Shown here in pieces: positions 47,887 through 56,828 of a DNA stretch of 64,000 nucleotides. The notes under the pieces are model-generated. The model worked only from the letters and a program-made list of their open reading frames with translations, was not told where the DNA came from and did not search any database. The position numbers were made by a program, and so were the translations under genes. The first letter of the stretch is position 1. The number at the start of each line of letters is the position of its first letter. This DNA comes from an uncultured Scytonema sp. (lineage in GTDB: Bacteria; Cyanobacteriota; Cyanobacteriia; Cyanobacteriales; Nostocaceae): contig CALMVQ010000164.1 in the NCBI GenBank assembly GCA_937873135.1, positions 39,831 through 103,830 on the forward strand, read 5' to 3'.

Positions 47887-48592
47887 TTATCAGCGCCTTG
47901 TTGTGAGAGTATGTAAGCGCTAACTGCTCTCCTTGATGAATTTGACAAGGACGAAAGGACTTACGATGCAAACGTGAAGGTCCATATTCATTTAACGCCT
48001 TCAAATGGCGTTGAGTACCATAACCCTTGTTGCATTCCAAATCGTACATGGGATACTTGGACGCCATACGCAGCACTAGATCGTCACGCCAAACTTTAGC
48101 AATAATGCTAGCTGAGGCAATACAAAGCGAAAGCGAGTCTCCCTTAACTATTGTTTGTTGTGGTATGTGTAAATCTTGTAATAACTGATTGCCATCAATT
48201 AAGCAAAGTGCTGGCTGCACTTTTAGCTTGAGAATAGCCCGCTTCATCGCTAACAAAGTTGCTTGCAAGATATTCATACTATCAATTTCGGCAGTGGATG
48301 CAAAACCAATTTTCCAGTCTATCGCCAATGCAGAAATTTGCTTTGCGAGCTGAGTTCTTCTTTGAGCGGACAGCTGTTTACTTTCTTTAATTTTAGCTGC
48401 AATAAGCTCTGGCAAAGCCCTATCTGGTAGGATCACAGCCGCCGCAACTACAGGACCAAAAAGAGCACCCCGTCCCACTTCATCAACACCAGCCCAACCT
48501 GAAATACTTGATAAAGAGGATAACTCCAGCCAATTGGATTGTGTTGGAGGTGCTAGCGACCTGACAAAAGAGATGTGCTCTTTGTGAGTCAT
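47873..48592 (-). CDS. rnhB: Ribonuclease HII
   Basis: 239 residues. It removes RNA from RNA/DNA hybrids and excises single ribonucleotides from DNA. The type 2 motif GVDEVGRGALFGPVVAAAVIL gives the first catalytic Asp-Glu pair; LIDGNQLL gives a further Asp, and ASIIAKVWRDDLV the last. KGYGTQRHLKALNEYGPSRLHRKSFRP is the conserved C-terminal segment. It is downstream of rne on the same strand, the usual cyanobacterial pairing, but here the two are separated by 436 repeat-bearing bases. Confidence 0.95.
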   Translation of the reverse strand: MTHKEHISFVRSLAPPTQSNWLELSSLSSISGWAGVDEVGRGALFGPVVAAAVILPDRALPELIAAKIKESKQLSAQRRTQLAKQISALAIDWKIGFASTAEIDSMNILQATLLAMKRAILKLKVQPALCLIDGNQLLQDLHIPQQTIVKGDSLSLCIASASIIAKVWRDDLVLRMASKYPMYDLECNKGYGTQRHLKALNEYGPSRLHRKSFRPCQIHQGEQLALTYSHNKALIITRD

Positions 48593-49028
48593 TTATTTAT
48601 GAGATGAAGGAAAAAGCAAGTTTGAGCCGAAGTTGGAAGGAGGAAGCAGCGAAGTTGGATCAAGGAATGTTGGGTAATTCTAGCCTCTTCCTTCTTCCAT
48701 AATTTTAATCATGAGCTTCTACCTTTTCCTTTGGAAGAGGAATAAAAAAGCAATCATTTGTATTCTTTACCAAAGAAAGGCAGAGGGCTGAGGGCAGCTA
48801 TGCTGAAGGCAGCTATGCTGAAGGGAAGAATTTATTTTCCATCTGCCACTCGGGTCACAAGCCCCTGAATTTCTTTATGAAAGGTAAAAAAAGATGTATT
48901 TCGAGACGCGCAGCGCAAGAAGTACGGCGTCCAAATTAAATCCCCTAAAATTTATTTATGGGGATTCCTTCAGCATAGCTGCCTTCGTACTTCTGCCTTC
49001 TTAAGTTGCTCCTCATCCAACTTCGCGG
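48593..49028. repeat. Repeat-bearing rne-rnhB spacer with a MITE-like element
   Basis: No gene is seen. GGCAGCTATGCTGAA occurs twice in tandem (48793-48822), and its complement CTTCAGCATAGCTGCC lies at 48968-48983, so about 175 bp are bounded by 16-bp inverted repeats. Inside is 48894-48932, shared with 14786-14824, then a CCCC/GGGG hairpin. Both loci also begin with AAAGAAAGGCAGA further upstream. A non-autonomous mobile element is likely. Confidence 0.65.
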
Positions 49029-51059
49029 TCATTCACCTGTATCTGTAGCCGAGGAACGACGGCGGCGACGACGGTCTATTACACTTGAAGAGCGGCTTGC
49101 CTCAACTTCATACTGCATATCATCAGACTTTGATTCCTCTATTAGATTTTCAGCTAAAGGTTCGCTTGTCGGATCAGCTGTTGGTGTATTTGTAGTTTCC
49201 TCAGTTAATGATGATGTAACCTCACTGGCAGGAGCAGAAGCTTGTCCGGGCAAAGTGATGTTATAAATCACAGATTTAGGGTTTTTGACTTCCCGATTCA
49301 ATTTAATTGAAGGAGGAATACCCATTAGAGCATAAACATCCTGTTCTTTGGGTGTCATTTCTACAGAAACAATCTCTGGCGGTTCTACCACTGGTTTAAC
49401 TGGTTCAACCTTGGTAACAACTTTGCTTCTTTCTCCTCTTTCAGCCCAACCCACTTTGACTATACTAGGTAAAGATACCTCTGATACTGCTTCTAGTTCC
49501 GTATCAGCATCTAGTTCTATGTCTGGCTTGTTAACAAAAGATAGCGAGTTAGTAGCAAGCTGTGGCTCTTCTTTACCATTTCCCCCATTTACCCTCATCT
49601 GACTGAGCCGACGGCGCTTTCGATTATTACCAAGTTCGTGATAACTAGGATGATTATCCAATTTTAGATCGCTATACTCAGTATCTGTATCGTATGCTTC
49701 CCCAAATTGTTCATAAGTTTCCCGTTGTTCTGGTACGCGGGTTACTGGCAAACGAGGTTCTTTTTGAGGTTGAGGCACAAGACGCTCGGGCACTTCTGCT
49801 GGTATTGGCAATCGGCTTTCTGTTTCTCCAGGTAAATGGACAATATGCCCCAAACCACCACAGGTAGGACAAGTGTGACCAAAAAGTTCGTATATATTTT
49901 GACCTTGGCGTTTCCGGGTAAGTTCTACTAAACCCAGTTCGGTTAATTGGGCAATTTGAGGACGAGCTTTGTCTGCTTTGAGTGATTTATTGAAATGCTC
50001 GAGAACGTGTAACTGATCGCGACGCGATTCCATATCAATGAAATCTACGACAATAACCCCAGCAATATTACGTAACCGTAATTGACGGGCAATTTCTGTT
50101 GCCGCCTCGCAATTCGTCCATAAAACAGTTTCTCTAGCTGTAGCCGATCGCGTAAAAGAGCCAGAGTTAACATCAATGACCGTTAGTGCTTCCGTTGGCT
50201 CGATAATAATGTAGCCACCCGAAGGCAAATCGACTCGTGGCTTCAACGCTTCTCGAATCGCAGCATTGATCCGGAAGTATTCCAAAATTGGCTGGCGATC
50301 ACGATGATGGTCGATCAACAATCCTTGTGGAGTTTGTCCCCCACTCCAGTTCTGCAAATACTGTTTGACTCGCTTCAAACCAGTACTGGAATCCACTACA
50401 ATTCGATTCACATCCGCGCCATACATATCCCGCAGTACGCGCTGTATAAAATCATCGTCTCTATTCAACAATGCTGGGGGACGAGTCGATTGGGCTTCAA
50501 GCTGGATTGTTTCCCATTGCTTTTGCAGCGCTTCTAAATCTTCGATAATCGCTTCTTCGGGTTTGCCTTCTGCCTCAGTGCGAACGAGTAAACCCATCCC
50601 TGCCGGTTTGAGCAATATTGCCAAAGCACGCAAGCGGTTCCGCTCGCTTTCACTTTTAATTCGGCGTGATAAATTGACACCTCGTCCGTAAGGCATCAAT
50701 ACTACGTATCTTCCCGGTAAAGTAATGTTACCTGTGAGCCTCGGTCCCTTAGTCCCGGTTGGCTCTTTCATGACTTGCACTAACACTTTTTGCTGTGGCG
50801 TCAATAATTCCGTAATTGCCGCCGCTGTGCGCTTCAGTTTTAGTGGTCCTAAATCTGTGACATGAATAAAGCCATTCCGCTCTGGGTCTCCTATATTTAC
50901 AAAAGCCGCATCTATCCCTGGTAGTACATTTTCGACAACTCCTAGATAGATATCCCCAATTTGGTGATGACCCGTGGCGACAACGAGTTCCTGTATTTGA
51001 TCTTCAGAAAAGACTGCAGCAATTTGATGCTGCTCTGCTATGATGATTTGTTTTGGCAT
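49029..51059 (-). CDS. rne: Ribonuclease E/G
   Basis: 676 residues, the cyanobacterial length. The N-terminal half holds the S1 domain (QIGDIYLGVVENVLPGIDAAFVNIG), the 5'-sensor/RNase H-like region and the DNase I-like catalytic site (IDVNSGSFT, VDFIDME). The Zn-link CPTCGGLGH follows. The C-terminal ~280 residues are low-complexity and acidic/proline-rich, ending RRRRRRSSATDTGE; the arginine-rich nonapeptide is the cyanobacterial polynucleotide-phosphorylase binding site. It starts endonucleolytic mRNA decay and rRNA processing. ATG 51059 follows GAGGAAAT. The long leader upstream could allow autoregulation. Confidence 0.96.
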   Translation of the reverse strand: MPKQIIIAEQHQIAAVFSEDQIQELVVATGHHQIGDIYLGVVENVLPGIDAAFVNIGDPERNGFIHVTDLGPLKLKRTAAAITELLTPQQKVLVQVMKEPTGTKGPRLTGNITLPGRYVVLMPYGRGVNLSRRIKSESERNRLRALAILLKPAGMGLLVRTEAEGKPEEAIIEDLEALQKQWETIQLEAQSTRPPALLNRDDDFIQRVLRDMYGADVNRIVVDSSTGLKRVKQYLQNWSGGQTPQGLLIDHHRDRQPILEYFRINAAIREALKPRVDLPSGGYIIIEPTEALTVIDVNSGSFTRSATARETVLWTNCEAATEIARQLRLRNIAGVIVVDFIDMESRRDQLHVLEHFNKSLKADKARPQIAQLTELGLVELTRKRQGQNIYELFGHTCPTCGGLGHIVHLPGETESRLPIPAEVPERLVPQPQKEPRLPVTRVPEQRETYEQFGEAYDTDTEYSDLKLDNHPSYHELGNNRKRRRLSQMRVNGGNGKEEPQLATNSLSFVNKPDIELDADTELEAVSEVSLPSIVKVGWAERGERSKVVTKVEPVKPVVEPPEIVSVEMTPKEQDVYALMGIPPSIKLNREVKNPKSVIYNITLPGQASAPASEVTSSLTEETTNTPTADPTSEPLAENLIEESKSDDMQYEVEASRSSSVIDRRRRRRSSATDTGE

Positions 51060-51602
51060 TCAATTTCCTCAAAAATTGGCAGCACAGTGTTGCTTTGGGA
51101 GTTTGTTATTCAAGAACGCCCCTACAAGCCCAAATGTACCGATCATAAAAATTGCTAATCAAGAGCGGAATTGCACTGTGATTGCGTTTACACGCCTGAT
51201 TATTCCAGAACGGCGGCATATTATTTAAGCAATTAAATCTGACCACCGTGGTAGATTTTTGTGACAACGCCTTTACCACCTTATAATTTAGCAAAGAGCA
51301 GTTGTTGTAAAAAGCATAGTGTTAGAGAATCTGACACAGCGTATTATTGATTAATGATTCACAAGCTAGCTATAAACAGAGAGTGTTTTTTATCTGCCTC
51401 AATTTTTCACAGGAGAAAATCCTAGAAATACCACTCTAATATCTTTGCTCTCGCGCCCTGATTTCCAGGGTAGTGAATCAAATCACTCAATGCAGCGCTC
51501 TTAAAATTTCCCTTCTTCCCATTCTAACGCAACCTTGTTAAAAATCAATTCCTTGGAATATGCAATTAGAGGGCAATGAAAACGTAAACTGCCCTCAAGG
51601 GA
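51060..51602 (-). other. Long rne upstream region
   Basis: 543 bases without a gene. RNase E genes often have long autoregulatory leaders, and this may be one, but I see no diagnostic structure. Near the far end GAGGGCA (51569-51575) pairs with TGCCCTC (51590-51596), placed to terminate the radical SAM gene only if transcription came through it on the minus strand. Confidence 0.4.
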
Positions 51603-54293
51603 TTAGACCCCTAAAATTAGCCGGTTGCGGTGGATGTGCAGCAACTGAAATTCTGCACCTGCCACGCTCTCTAGCATAAACAAGATTTGTTCGGGACGCA
51701 ACACCATGCCATCGTTCCGACAACTACCTACATAACGTAGGATAACTGCAGGTTGGCTGAGCAGCTCCTTAAATTCTAACTCAAACAAGCGATCGCGCAG
51801 ATTTACTTGCTGGACTTTTCCCGACTTGGTAACTTGTTCGTACCAAATTTCATCTTTGAGTCTAATTGTATCAACCCAGCTTTGCCATTGTGCAATTGTT
51901 GCTGTCTCAACACAAGCCACCGTAATTAAATACTCCGCAGCCGCTAAGACTTGACTTGCTGCAGGAGCTTTCAACAATAGTGTTTCTATATTATAGATGG
52001 GGATGTCTGCTGGTAGCGCCTTTGCCAGTTGTTTGTGAAAAGTTTCCTCATCAACAAGTTGAGTTAACTCAAAATCGACGATTTCACCGCTACTGGTAGA
52101 TCCTAATGACAAAGCATTGGCAATAGAAATGCGAGGAGTCGGATGAAACCCACCCGTGAAAGAAACGGGCAAGCCCGAACGCCGCATTGCTCTATCAAAC
52201 AATCGCATCAGATCCAAGTGGCTGACTAAAGCCATTTCTCCAAGCTTACCAAAACTAACACGCACTCGTTGGGCTTTTGTTGTGTTGGGGACAAATTCAC
52301 CATTAAATTCTGGAATCGGCGGCGGTGGAATCACAACATTATGACCAAAGTCAGTGCTGCAAACGCCACAGTGAGAACAACTTTCAAACGAGCAATCCGC
52401 TACTGTTGCCGCTGACAATGCGCGTTGTAAGTCTTCCTTCAGCCACTTTTTATCAATACCAGTGTTGATATGGTCCCAAGGTAAGGGAAGATCGAGAGAG
52501 TGGGAGTGGAAAAGTGGAGGAGTGGCATAAGTTTCTTCAAGTCGCCCACTCTCACCCTCTCCCCCTCTTCCCATCTCCATGACGTTCCACTCGCCGTTTT
52601 CAACCAAGCGGTACTTCCAGTCTAATCCTGCTTCGGCAATAGCTTGCTCCCAAGCTGTAAAAGCCTTATTTATATTGTCATACCAGGCATCCATGCCAGC
52701 ACCCAATTCCCACGCCCGATGTAATACGGTAGAAAGAGTGCGATTGCCTCGTCCGATAAAATCTTCCATTGCCGAGATCCGGACATCGGTGAAATTAACC
52801 TTCGCTCCTTTGAGTCGGCGGAATGCTTGCCGCAGTAATTCTTGCTTGCGCTTAAACTCCTCAGTAGAAACCGAGTGCCACTGAAACGGCGTATGCGGCT
52901 TGGGCGTAAAATTAGAGATCGTTATATTAAACAACAGAGATTTTCTACCCGAAGACCGACACTCGCGCTGTAGCCAGCTCACTGTTTCCACAATGCCCAA
53001 CACATCAGCATCGGTTTCTCCTGGTAAGCCGATCATGAAATATAACTTGATTTTATCCCAACCTTGTTCCCAAGCTGTTTTTACACCTCTTAGAAGTTCA
53101 ACATTTGTCAAACCCTTATTCACAATGTCCCGCATTCGTTGGGTTCCAGCTTCTGGAGCAAAGGTTAATCCACCTTGCCGCGTACCGCCCAGAATATTAG
53201 CAATATTTTCATCAAATCTATCTACCCGTTGACTCGGTAGAGTCAGGGTAATGTTCTCATTTTTCAACCGATTTTTGATTTCCATCCCGACTGCTGGTAG
53301 GGATAAATAATCAGAACAGCTTAGGGATAATAAGGAAAACTCATTGTAACCAGTTTGCCGCATTCCCGATTCTATGGCTTCAATAACCTTTTCTGGTTCC
53401 ACATCCCGTGCAGGTCGAGTCAGCATTCCTGGTTGACAAAAGCGACATCCACGAGTACAACCGCGTCGAATTTCAATCGTCAGCCGATCATGTACTGGTT
53501 CTATATAAGGTAGCAACCCAATTGAGTATGCTGGTATTGGAGTTGCCACCCGTCGCAAAATTTGTTTTGGCACATCTGGACGGTTCGGATGAACTGAACC
53601 ATCTTCTTCCATGTTGTAAAATTTCGGAACATATACACCTGGTACTTGTGCCAAATCTAACAACAATTCTTCTCGGCTCAATCCGTTCGTTTTGCCTTCC
53701 TCCAAAACCAAGCCAATTTCTGGTAGCAGTTCTTCACCGTCTCCCAGTACGAAAAAGTCGAAGAAATCGGCGTAAGGTTCAGGGTTAGATGTCGCCGTCT
53801 GTCCACCCGCAAAAATTAAGGGAAAAACTGGAATATCTGCTATATTCTCCCTCTCTCCCCCTCGCCTTGTTTCCCTCTCCTTCTCTATTCTGTTTTGCCA
53901 AGTTAGAGGTATTCCCGCTAAGTCCAACATCTCTAAAATGTTGGTTGCTCCTAGTTCGTAACTCAGGCTAAAGCCCAAAATATCAAATTCTCTGAGCGAT
54001 CGCCTTGACTCTACTCCAAACAAAGGAGTGTGTGTCTCTCGAAGTTTGTGAGCAAAATCTGGTGCTGGTAGATAAGCGCGATCGCATAACTGGCGCGGCT
54101 GAGCATTCAAAATGTTATACAAAATGATATGCCCTAAATTAGACGCACCAACTTCATATATTTCTGGGTAAGTTAATGCCCAGCGTATTGTTGCCTTGTC
54201 CCAAGGTTTGTGTACTGCTAGGAACTCGTTACCTAGGTAACGAGCTGGCTTTAAAATATCCTGTGTGATTAATTTTTCAACTGCAACAGTCAC
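51603..54293 (-). CDS. TIGR03960-type radical SAM protein fused to a DUF2344 domain
   Basis: 896 residues from GTG 54293. The N-terminal ~250 residues form a B12-binding-like Rossmann domain; the radical SAM domain has the CxxxCxxC cluster ligands C279, C283 and C286 (GCTRGCRFC). A Cys-rich linker, CSFESCSHCGVCSTDFG by eye interrupted by spacing residues, precedes the C-terminal DUF2344 domain (QRVRVSFGKLGEMALVSHLDLMRLFDRAMRRSGLP). The fusion is common in cyanobacteria; the reaction is unknown. Two Arg/Glu/Gly-rich inserts, encoded near 53825-53890 and 52490-52580, read as heptamer-repeat insertions that kept the frame. Confidence 0.88.
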   Translation of the reverse strand: MTVAVEKLITQDILKPARYLGNEFLAVHKPWDKATIRWALTYPEIYEVGASNLGHIILYNILNAQPRQLCDRAYLPAPDFAHKLRETHTPLFGVESRRSLREFDILGFSLSYELGATNILEMLDLAGIPLTWQNRIEKERETRRGGERENIADIPVFPLIFAGGQTATSNPEPYADFFDFFVLGDGEELLPEIGLVLEEGKTNGLSREELLLDLAQVPGVYVPKFYNMEEDGSVHPNRPDVPKQILRRVATPIPAYSIGLLPYIEPVHDRLTIEIRRGCTRGCRFCQPGMLTRPARDVEPEKVIEAIESGMRQTGYNEFSLLSLSCSDYLSLPAVGMEIKNRLKNENITLTLPSQRVDRFDENIANILGGTRQGGLTFAPEAGTQRMRDIVNKGLTNVELLRGVKTAWEQGWDKIKLYFMIGLPGETDADVLGIVETVSWLQRECRSSGRKSLLFNITISNFTPKPHTPFQWHSVSTEEFKRKQELLRQAFRRLKGAKVNFTDVRISAMEDFIGRGNRTLSTVLHRAWELGAGMDAWYDNINKAFTAWEQAIAEAGLDWKYRLVENGEWNVMEMGRGGEGESGRLEETYATPPLFHSHSLDLPLPWDHINTGIDKKWLKEDLQRALSAATVADCSFESCSHCGVCSTDFGHNVVIPPPPIPEFNGEFVPNTTKAQRVRVSFGKLGEMALVSHLDLMRLFDRAMRRSGLPVSFTGGFHPTPRISIANALSLGSTSSGEIVDFELTQLVDEETFHKQLAKALPADIPIYNIETLLLKAPAASQVLAAAEYLITVACVETATIAQWQSWVDTIRLKDEIWYEQVTKSGKVQQVNLRDRLFELEFKELLSQPAVILRYVGSCRNDGMVLRPEQILFMLESVAGAEFQLLHIHRNRLILGV

Positions 54294-54531
54294 GCTTGCT
54301 ATCTTTTAGCTACTTTAAATTATTTAATCACCTCCAACCTTAGCATTTATTTAGGTGTTTCCTAACAACTGATTGTTTTTACTCAAAAATTGTTAGCATT
54401 CAGCCGTTCCAACAACAACTATCAATATATATGACCTGTCAGTATTAGGTAGTATGTCTGAAGGTATACAGTTTGGAGACTGAGCCGCTGACCTTTAAGA
54501 TGTCTATAGCTCCTTACTCTCCAAAAATGTT

Positions 54532-54897
54532 TTAAGCATATACTCTATGTATGTCTCCCACAGAAAGACAAGCGGCTTCAAAAGCCGCTTGGTTTGCAAA
54601 TATCTGCAAGACCCGATCAAGTTGAGTCAATTCAAAAATAATTTTAATTGACGGGTTCACACTGCAAAGACTGAAGCCCCTTTCCAATTTCTGAGCGAGT
54701 TTAAGTGCAGACACTAATGCCATTAAACCAGCGTTGTCTAATGATTCTACTTGCTCTAAATCTATTAGCAAGACCGTATTTTGGTTTTGTGTCAACGCTT
54801 TTATCAGATCTCGCTCGAATTCTAAGGCATTTGCGGCATTTAAGGTGCCTTGAGGAGAAATCACTGTAATTTTTGGAAAGGAGAGTACGGATTGCAT
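54532..54897 (-). CDS. STAS-domain protein, anti-sigma-antagonist-like, without phosphoacceptor Ser
   Basis: 121 residues forming one STAS domain: ITVISPQGTLNAANALEFERDL, then TVLLIDLEQVESLDNAGLMALVSALKLAQ and a C-terminal ELTQLDRVLQIFAN. In SpoIIAA-like antagonists the residue after the conserved Asp is a phosphorylated Ser; here D54 is followed by N55 and A56, so partner-switch control by phosphorylation should be lost or constitutive. A cyanobacterial response or motility pathway is possible, with no partner gene nearby. ATG 54897 follows AGGA. Confidence 0.82.
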   Translation of the reverse strand: MQSVLSFPKITVISPQGTLNAANALEFERDLIKALTQNQNTVLLIDLEQVESLDNAGLMALVSALKLAQKLERGFSLCSVNPSIKIIFELTQLDRVLQIFANQAAFEAACLSVGDIHRVYA

Positions 54898-55608
54898 CTT
54901 TAAATCCTATTAAAGTTATTGAGCTTTATACTTAGATGTATGTAAGCTAGGAGCTATCAGGAGTTAGTAGTCAGCTATAAAGAGGTTGTATGAACATTCA
55001 ACAAGCATTCTTCATTTTGACAATTAGTATATGCTAATAGCTAAGGGTTGAGTGCCTACAATGTATTTGACCATAATCTGTTTTCTCTGAAAACGCCCAT
55101 TCATACTAAATCTCTTTGCTAAATCTTTATTTCTATAGTATTTTTATTTAAAGATTGTCATAGTTTTTAGAAAAACAGTCTTAAACTATACTTTTTTCTA
55201 TCTCTGCTACAAAAAAGTTATTTTAGATAGTAAAAAGAGCGGACGATGAGTTACTCGCTACATTGGAAACCGTAGTTGTGCAATATTCTAGCTCATTTGT
55301 AGCACTACTGCTTTTAGGATAGTTTTCTTTGTGATCACGGCGAGAAACAACAAGAACTCTCCTCTCTTTTAACAGAGAGATGATACTAACTCAATATTTG
55401 TTGTATTTAAGTATCTTTAACTTTTTTTTAGTTTAGTGCTTTTTTATACAATATCAATGATTTTCTAAATAGTTGTATGACTTAATAGTGAATCATAAAT
55501 CCAATTTTTTTGTGATCTAGATCACGGTTAACCTGATACTTGGATCACGCTTGATCACAAACTTTACATTAGATAATTGATACTTGAATATGATTTGGTT
55601 TGTTCCCT
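54898..55608. other. Intergenic, heptamers and Crp-type sites
   Basis: 711 bases. Heptamers GCTAGGA, GCTATCA, GGAGTTA, GTAGTCA, GCTATAA run from 54946 to 54980. GTGATCAC occurs at 55331-55338, and a full Crp-type palindrome at 55512-55525 is listed separately. No gene is seen. Confidence 0.5.
55511..55526 (+). promoter_or_regulatory. Crp-type operator upstream of the 67-residue protein gene
   Basis: GTGATCTAGATCAC (55512-55525) is a perfect 14-bp palindrome in the context T-GTGATCTAGATCAC-G. It matches TGTGA-N6-TCACA, recognised by cAMP receptor proteins including cyanobacterial SYCRP1/AnCrpA, at all but the last base. It ends 83 bases before the ATG at 55609. GGATCACGCTTGATCACAA (55542-55560) holds a further half-site. 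Confidence 0.65.
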
Positions 55609-55812
55609 ATGAGAACTAGATACGCTATTCGTCAATTGGTAGAAAAAGCTCTTGATATCAAAAAATTAACTCCTGAAATAGAAAATGAAATAAACTCAGA
55701 ACTGACCAATATGGGTTACATTTCTGACGTTGACTACGAAGCGTTAGAACTATTAATGGCTGAAATGGATGCTGGACGAATTCAGTTGGTTGCAAGCTTA
55801 GGCTTGGGATAG
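55609..55812 (+). CDS. Uncharacterised 67-residue protein
   Basis: 67 residues from ATG 55609; an in-frame TTG three codons upstream is less likely. It is helical and acidic overall, with IRQLVEKALDIKKLTPEIENEINSEL-like amphipathic segments and a hydrophobic end (IQLVASLGLG). I recognise similar small hypothetical proteins in filamentous cyanobacteria but no function. No membrane helix or signal peptide. The Crp-type palindrome upstream makes cAMP control likely if the prediction holds. Monocistronic. Confidence 0.65.
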   Translation: MRTRYAIRQLVEKALDIKKLTPEIENEINSELTNMGYISDVDYEALELLMAEMDAGRIQLVASLGLG

Positions 55813-56470
55813 TGATGGGCAATTGATAAGGCTTGTACTGACGCCCGCGTTTATTGAAGAAGTACGTCAAGTAGTTAAACTAAAAGTTAGGTAATAGTAC
55901 TGTTATCCTGACTGTGCAATTGCTGTTAGGTTTATATGTTGCTCTATAATCAAGAGTAATCTCATTCATTTTTAGTTCTTAAATTCCATTGATGTCTGAA
56001 AGGTGAATGTCGAGCATTGCATTGGTTTTGCACTTTCTTGAAACCTAAACTTGCCTTCTATAAACAAAATAAATTTGATCTCCTATTTTGACTTTATAGT
56101 TTTCTGCAAGTTATGCAATCAGCTAATGAAGACTCTCTGTCAGCCATGCTGAGACTTTTTGTATTATTTAGCACGACTTGTGCTAATTATGTAAATATTT
56201 AGCCCAGAGTGTTTCGCTTGCTACAAGAAGCAATTTCTACAAATTTTCATAGATTTAAGGGTTCATCCCAACCTCCCGCTCTCACTGAAAGAGCGTGGAC
56301 TTGTGTCAGCGTGCCAAGAAGAATTTTTCATTCCGCGCTTGCGGCACGAGCAGAAATTTTCTTACTCCTGGCATTTAGGTTGAGATGCTATACAATAAAT
56401 TAATAACTGTTAAGCAACTGCTGGACAGAATTTCTGTTGTCGTAAATCAAAAACAAAAGAGCAAAGATCC
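55813..56470. other. Intergenic, 658 bases upstream of clpS, with a long imperfect hairpin
   Basis: No credible gene. CATCCCAACCT (56264-56274) faces AGGTTGAGATG (56377-56387) with one mismatch, and TGCCAAGAAGAA faces TTTTCTTACTCCTGGCA inside, forming a long imperfect hairpin. A 64-codon frame at 56209 runs through it and looks accidental. Confidence 0.5.
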
Positions 56471-56752
56471 GTGTCAGTCGAAACCATTGAGAAGCGTTCA
56501 ACAACCCGCAAGCTAGCGCCTCAGTATCGCGTTTTGCTCCATAACGACACATACAACTCTATGGAGCATGTGGTTGAGGTTCTATTGACTACTGTACCGA
56601 GTCTCAGTCAGCCTCAAGCTGTTAGCATTATGATGGAAGCACATACTAACGGGTTAGCCTTGGTTATTGTTTGTGCTCTGGAACACGCTGAGTTTTATTG
56701 TGAAACTTTGAAAAATCATGGTTTAACCAGCACAATTGAACCAGATGAATAA
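56471..56752 (+). CDS. clpS: ATP-dependent Clp protease adaptor ClpS
   Basis: 93 residues from GTG 56471, matching the usual ClpS length of 90-110. ClpS presents N-degron substrates to ClpC/ClpP. The core YRVLLHNDTYNSMEHVVEVL contains the conserved Asn-Asp that forms the N-degron pocket; ALVIVCALEHAEFYCETLKNHGL is the C-terminal half. The extension SVETIEKRSTTRKLAPQ is the flexible N-terminal segment. The next gene, a CPBP protease, follows after 76 bases and may share the transcript; the two are often neighbours. Confidence 0.94.
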   Translation: MSVETIEKRSTTRKLAPQYRVLLHNDTYNSMEHVVEVLLTTVPSLSQPQAVSIMMEAHTNGLALVIVCALEHAEFYCETLKNHGLTSTIEPDE

Positions 56753-56757
56753 GCTGA

Positions 56758-56792
56758 TGGGTACTAATGGCTAATTGCCTATTGCTAATCGC
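56758..56792. repeat. Heptamer patch after clpS
   Basis: TGGGTAC, TAATGGC, TAATTGC, CTATTGC, TAATCGC read in phase between clpS and the CPBP gene. Confidence 0.7.
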
Positions 56793-56828
56793 TTTACTAC
56801 GATAGCAAGCGAGCTATGAGCAACCCTT

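Noticed and set aside
56209..56403. 64-codon frame upstream of clpS
   Set aside because: It overlaps a long imperfect hairpin and has no recognisable product or start signal.
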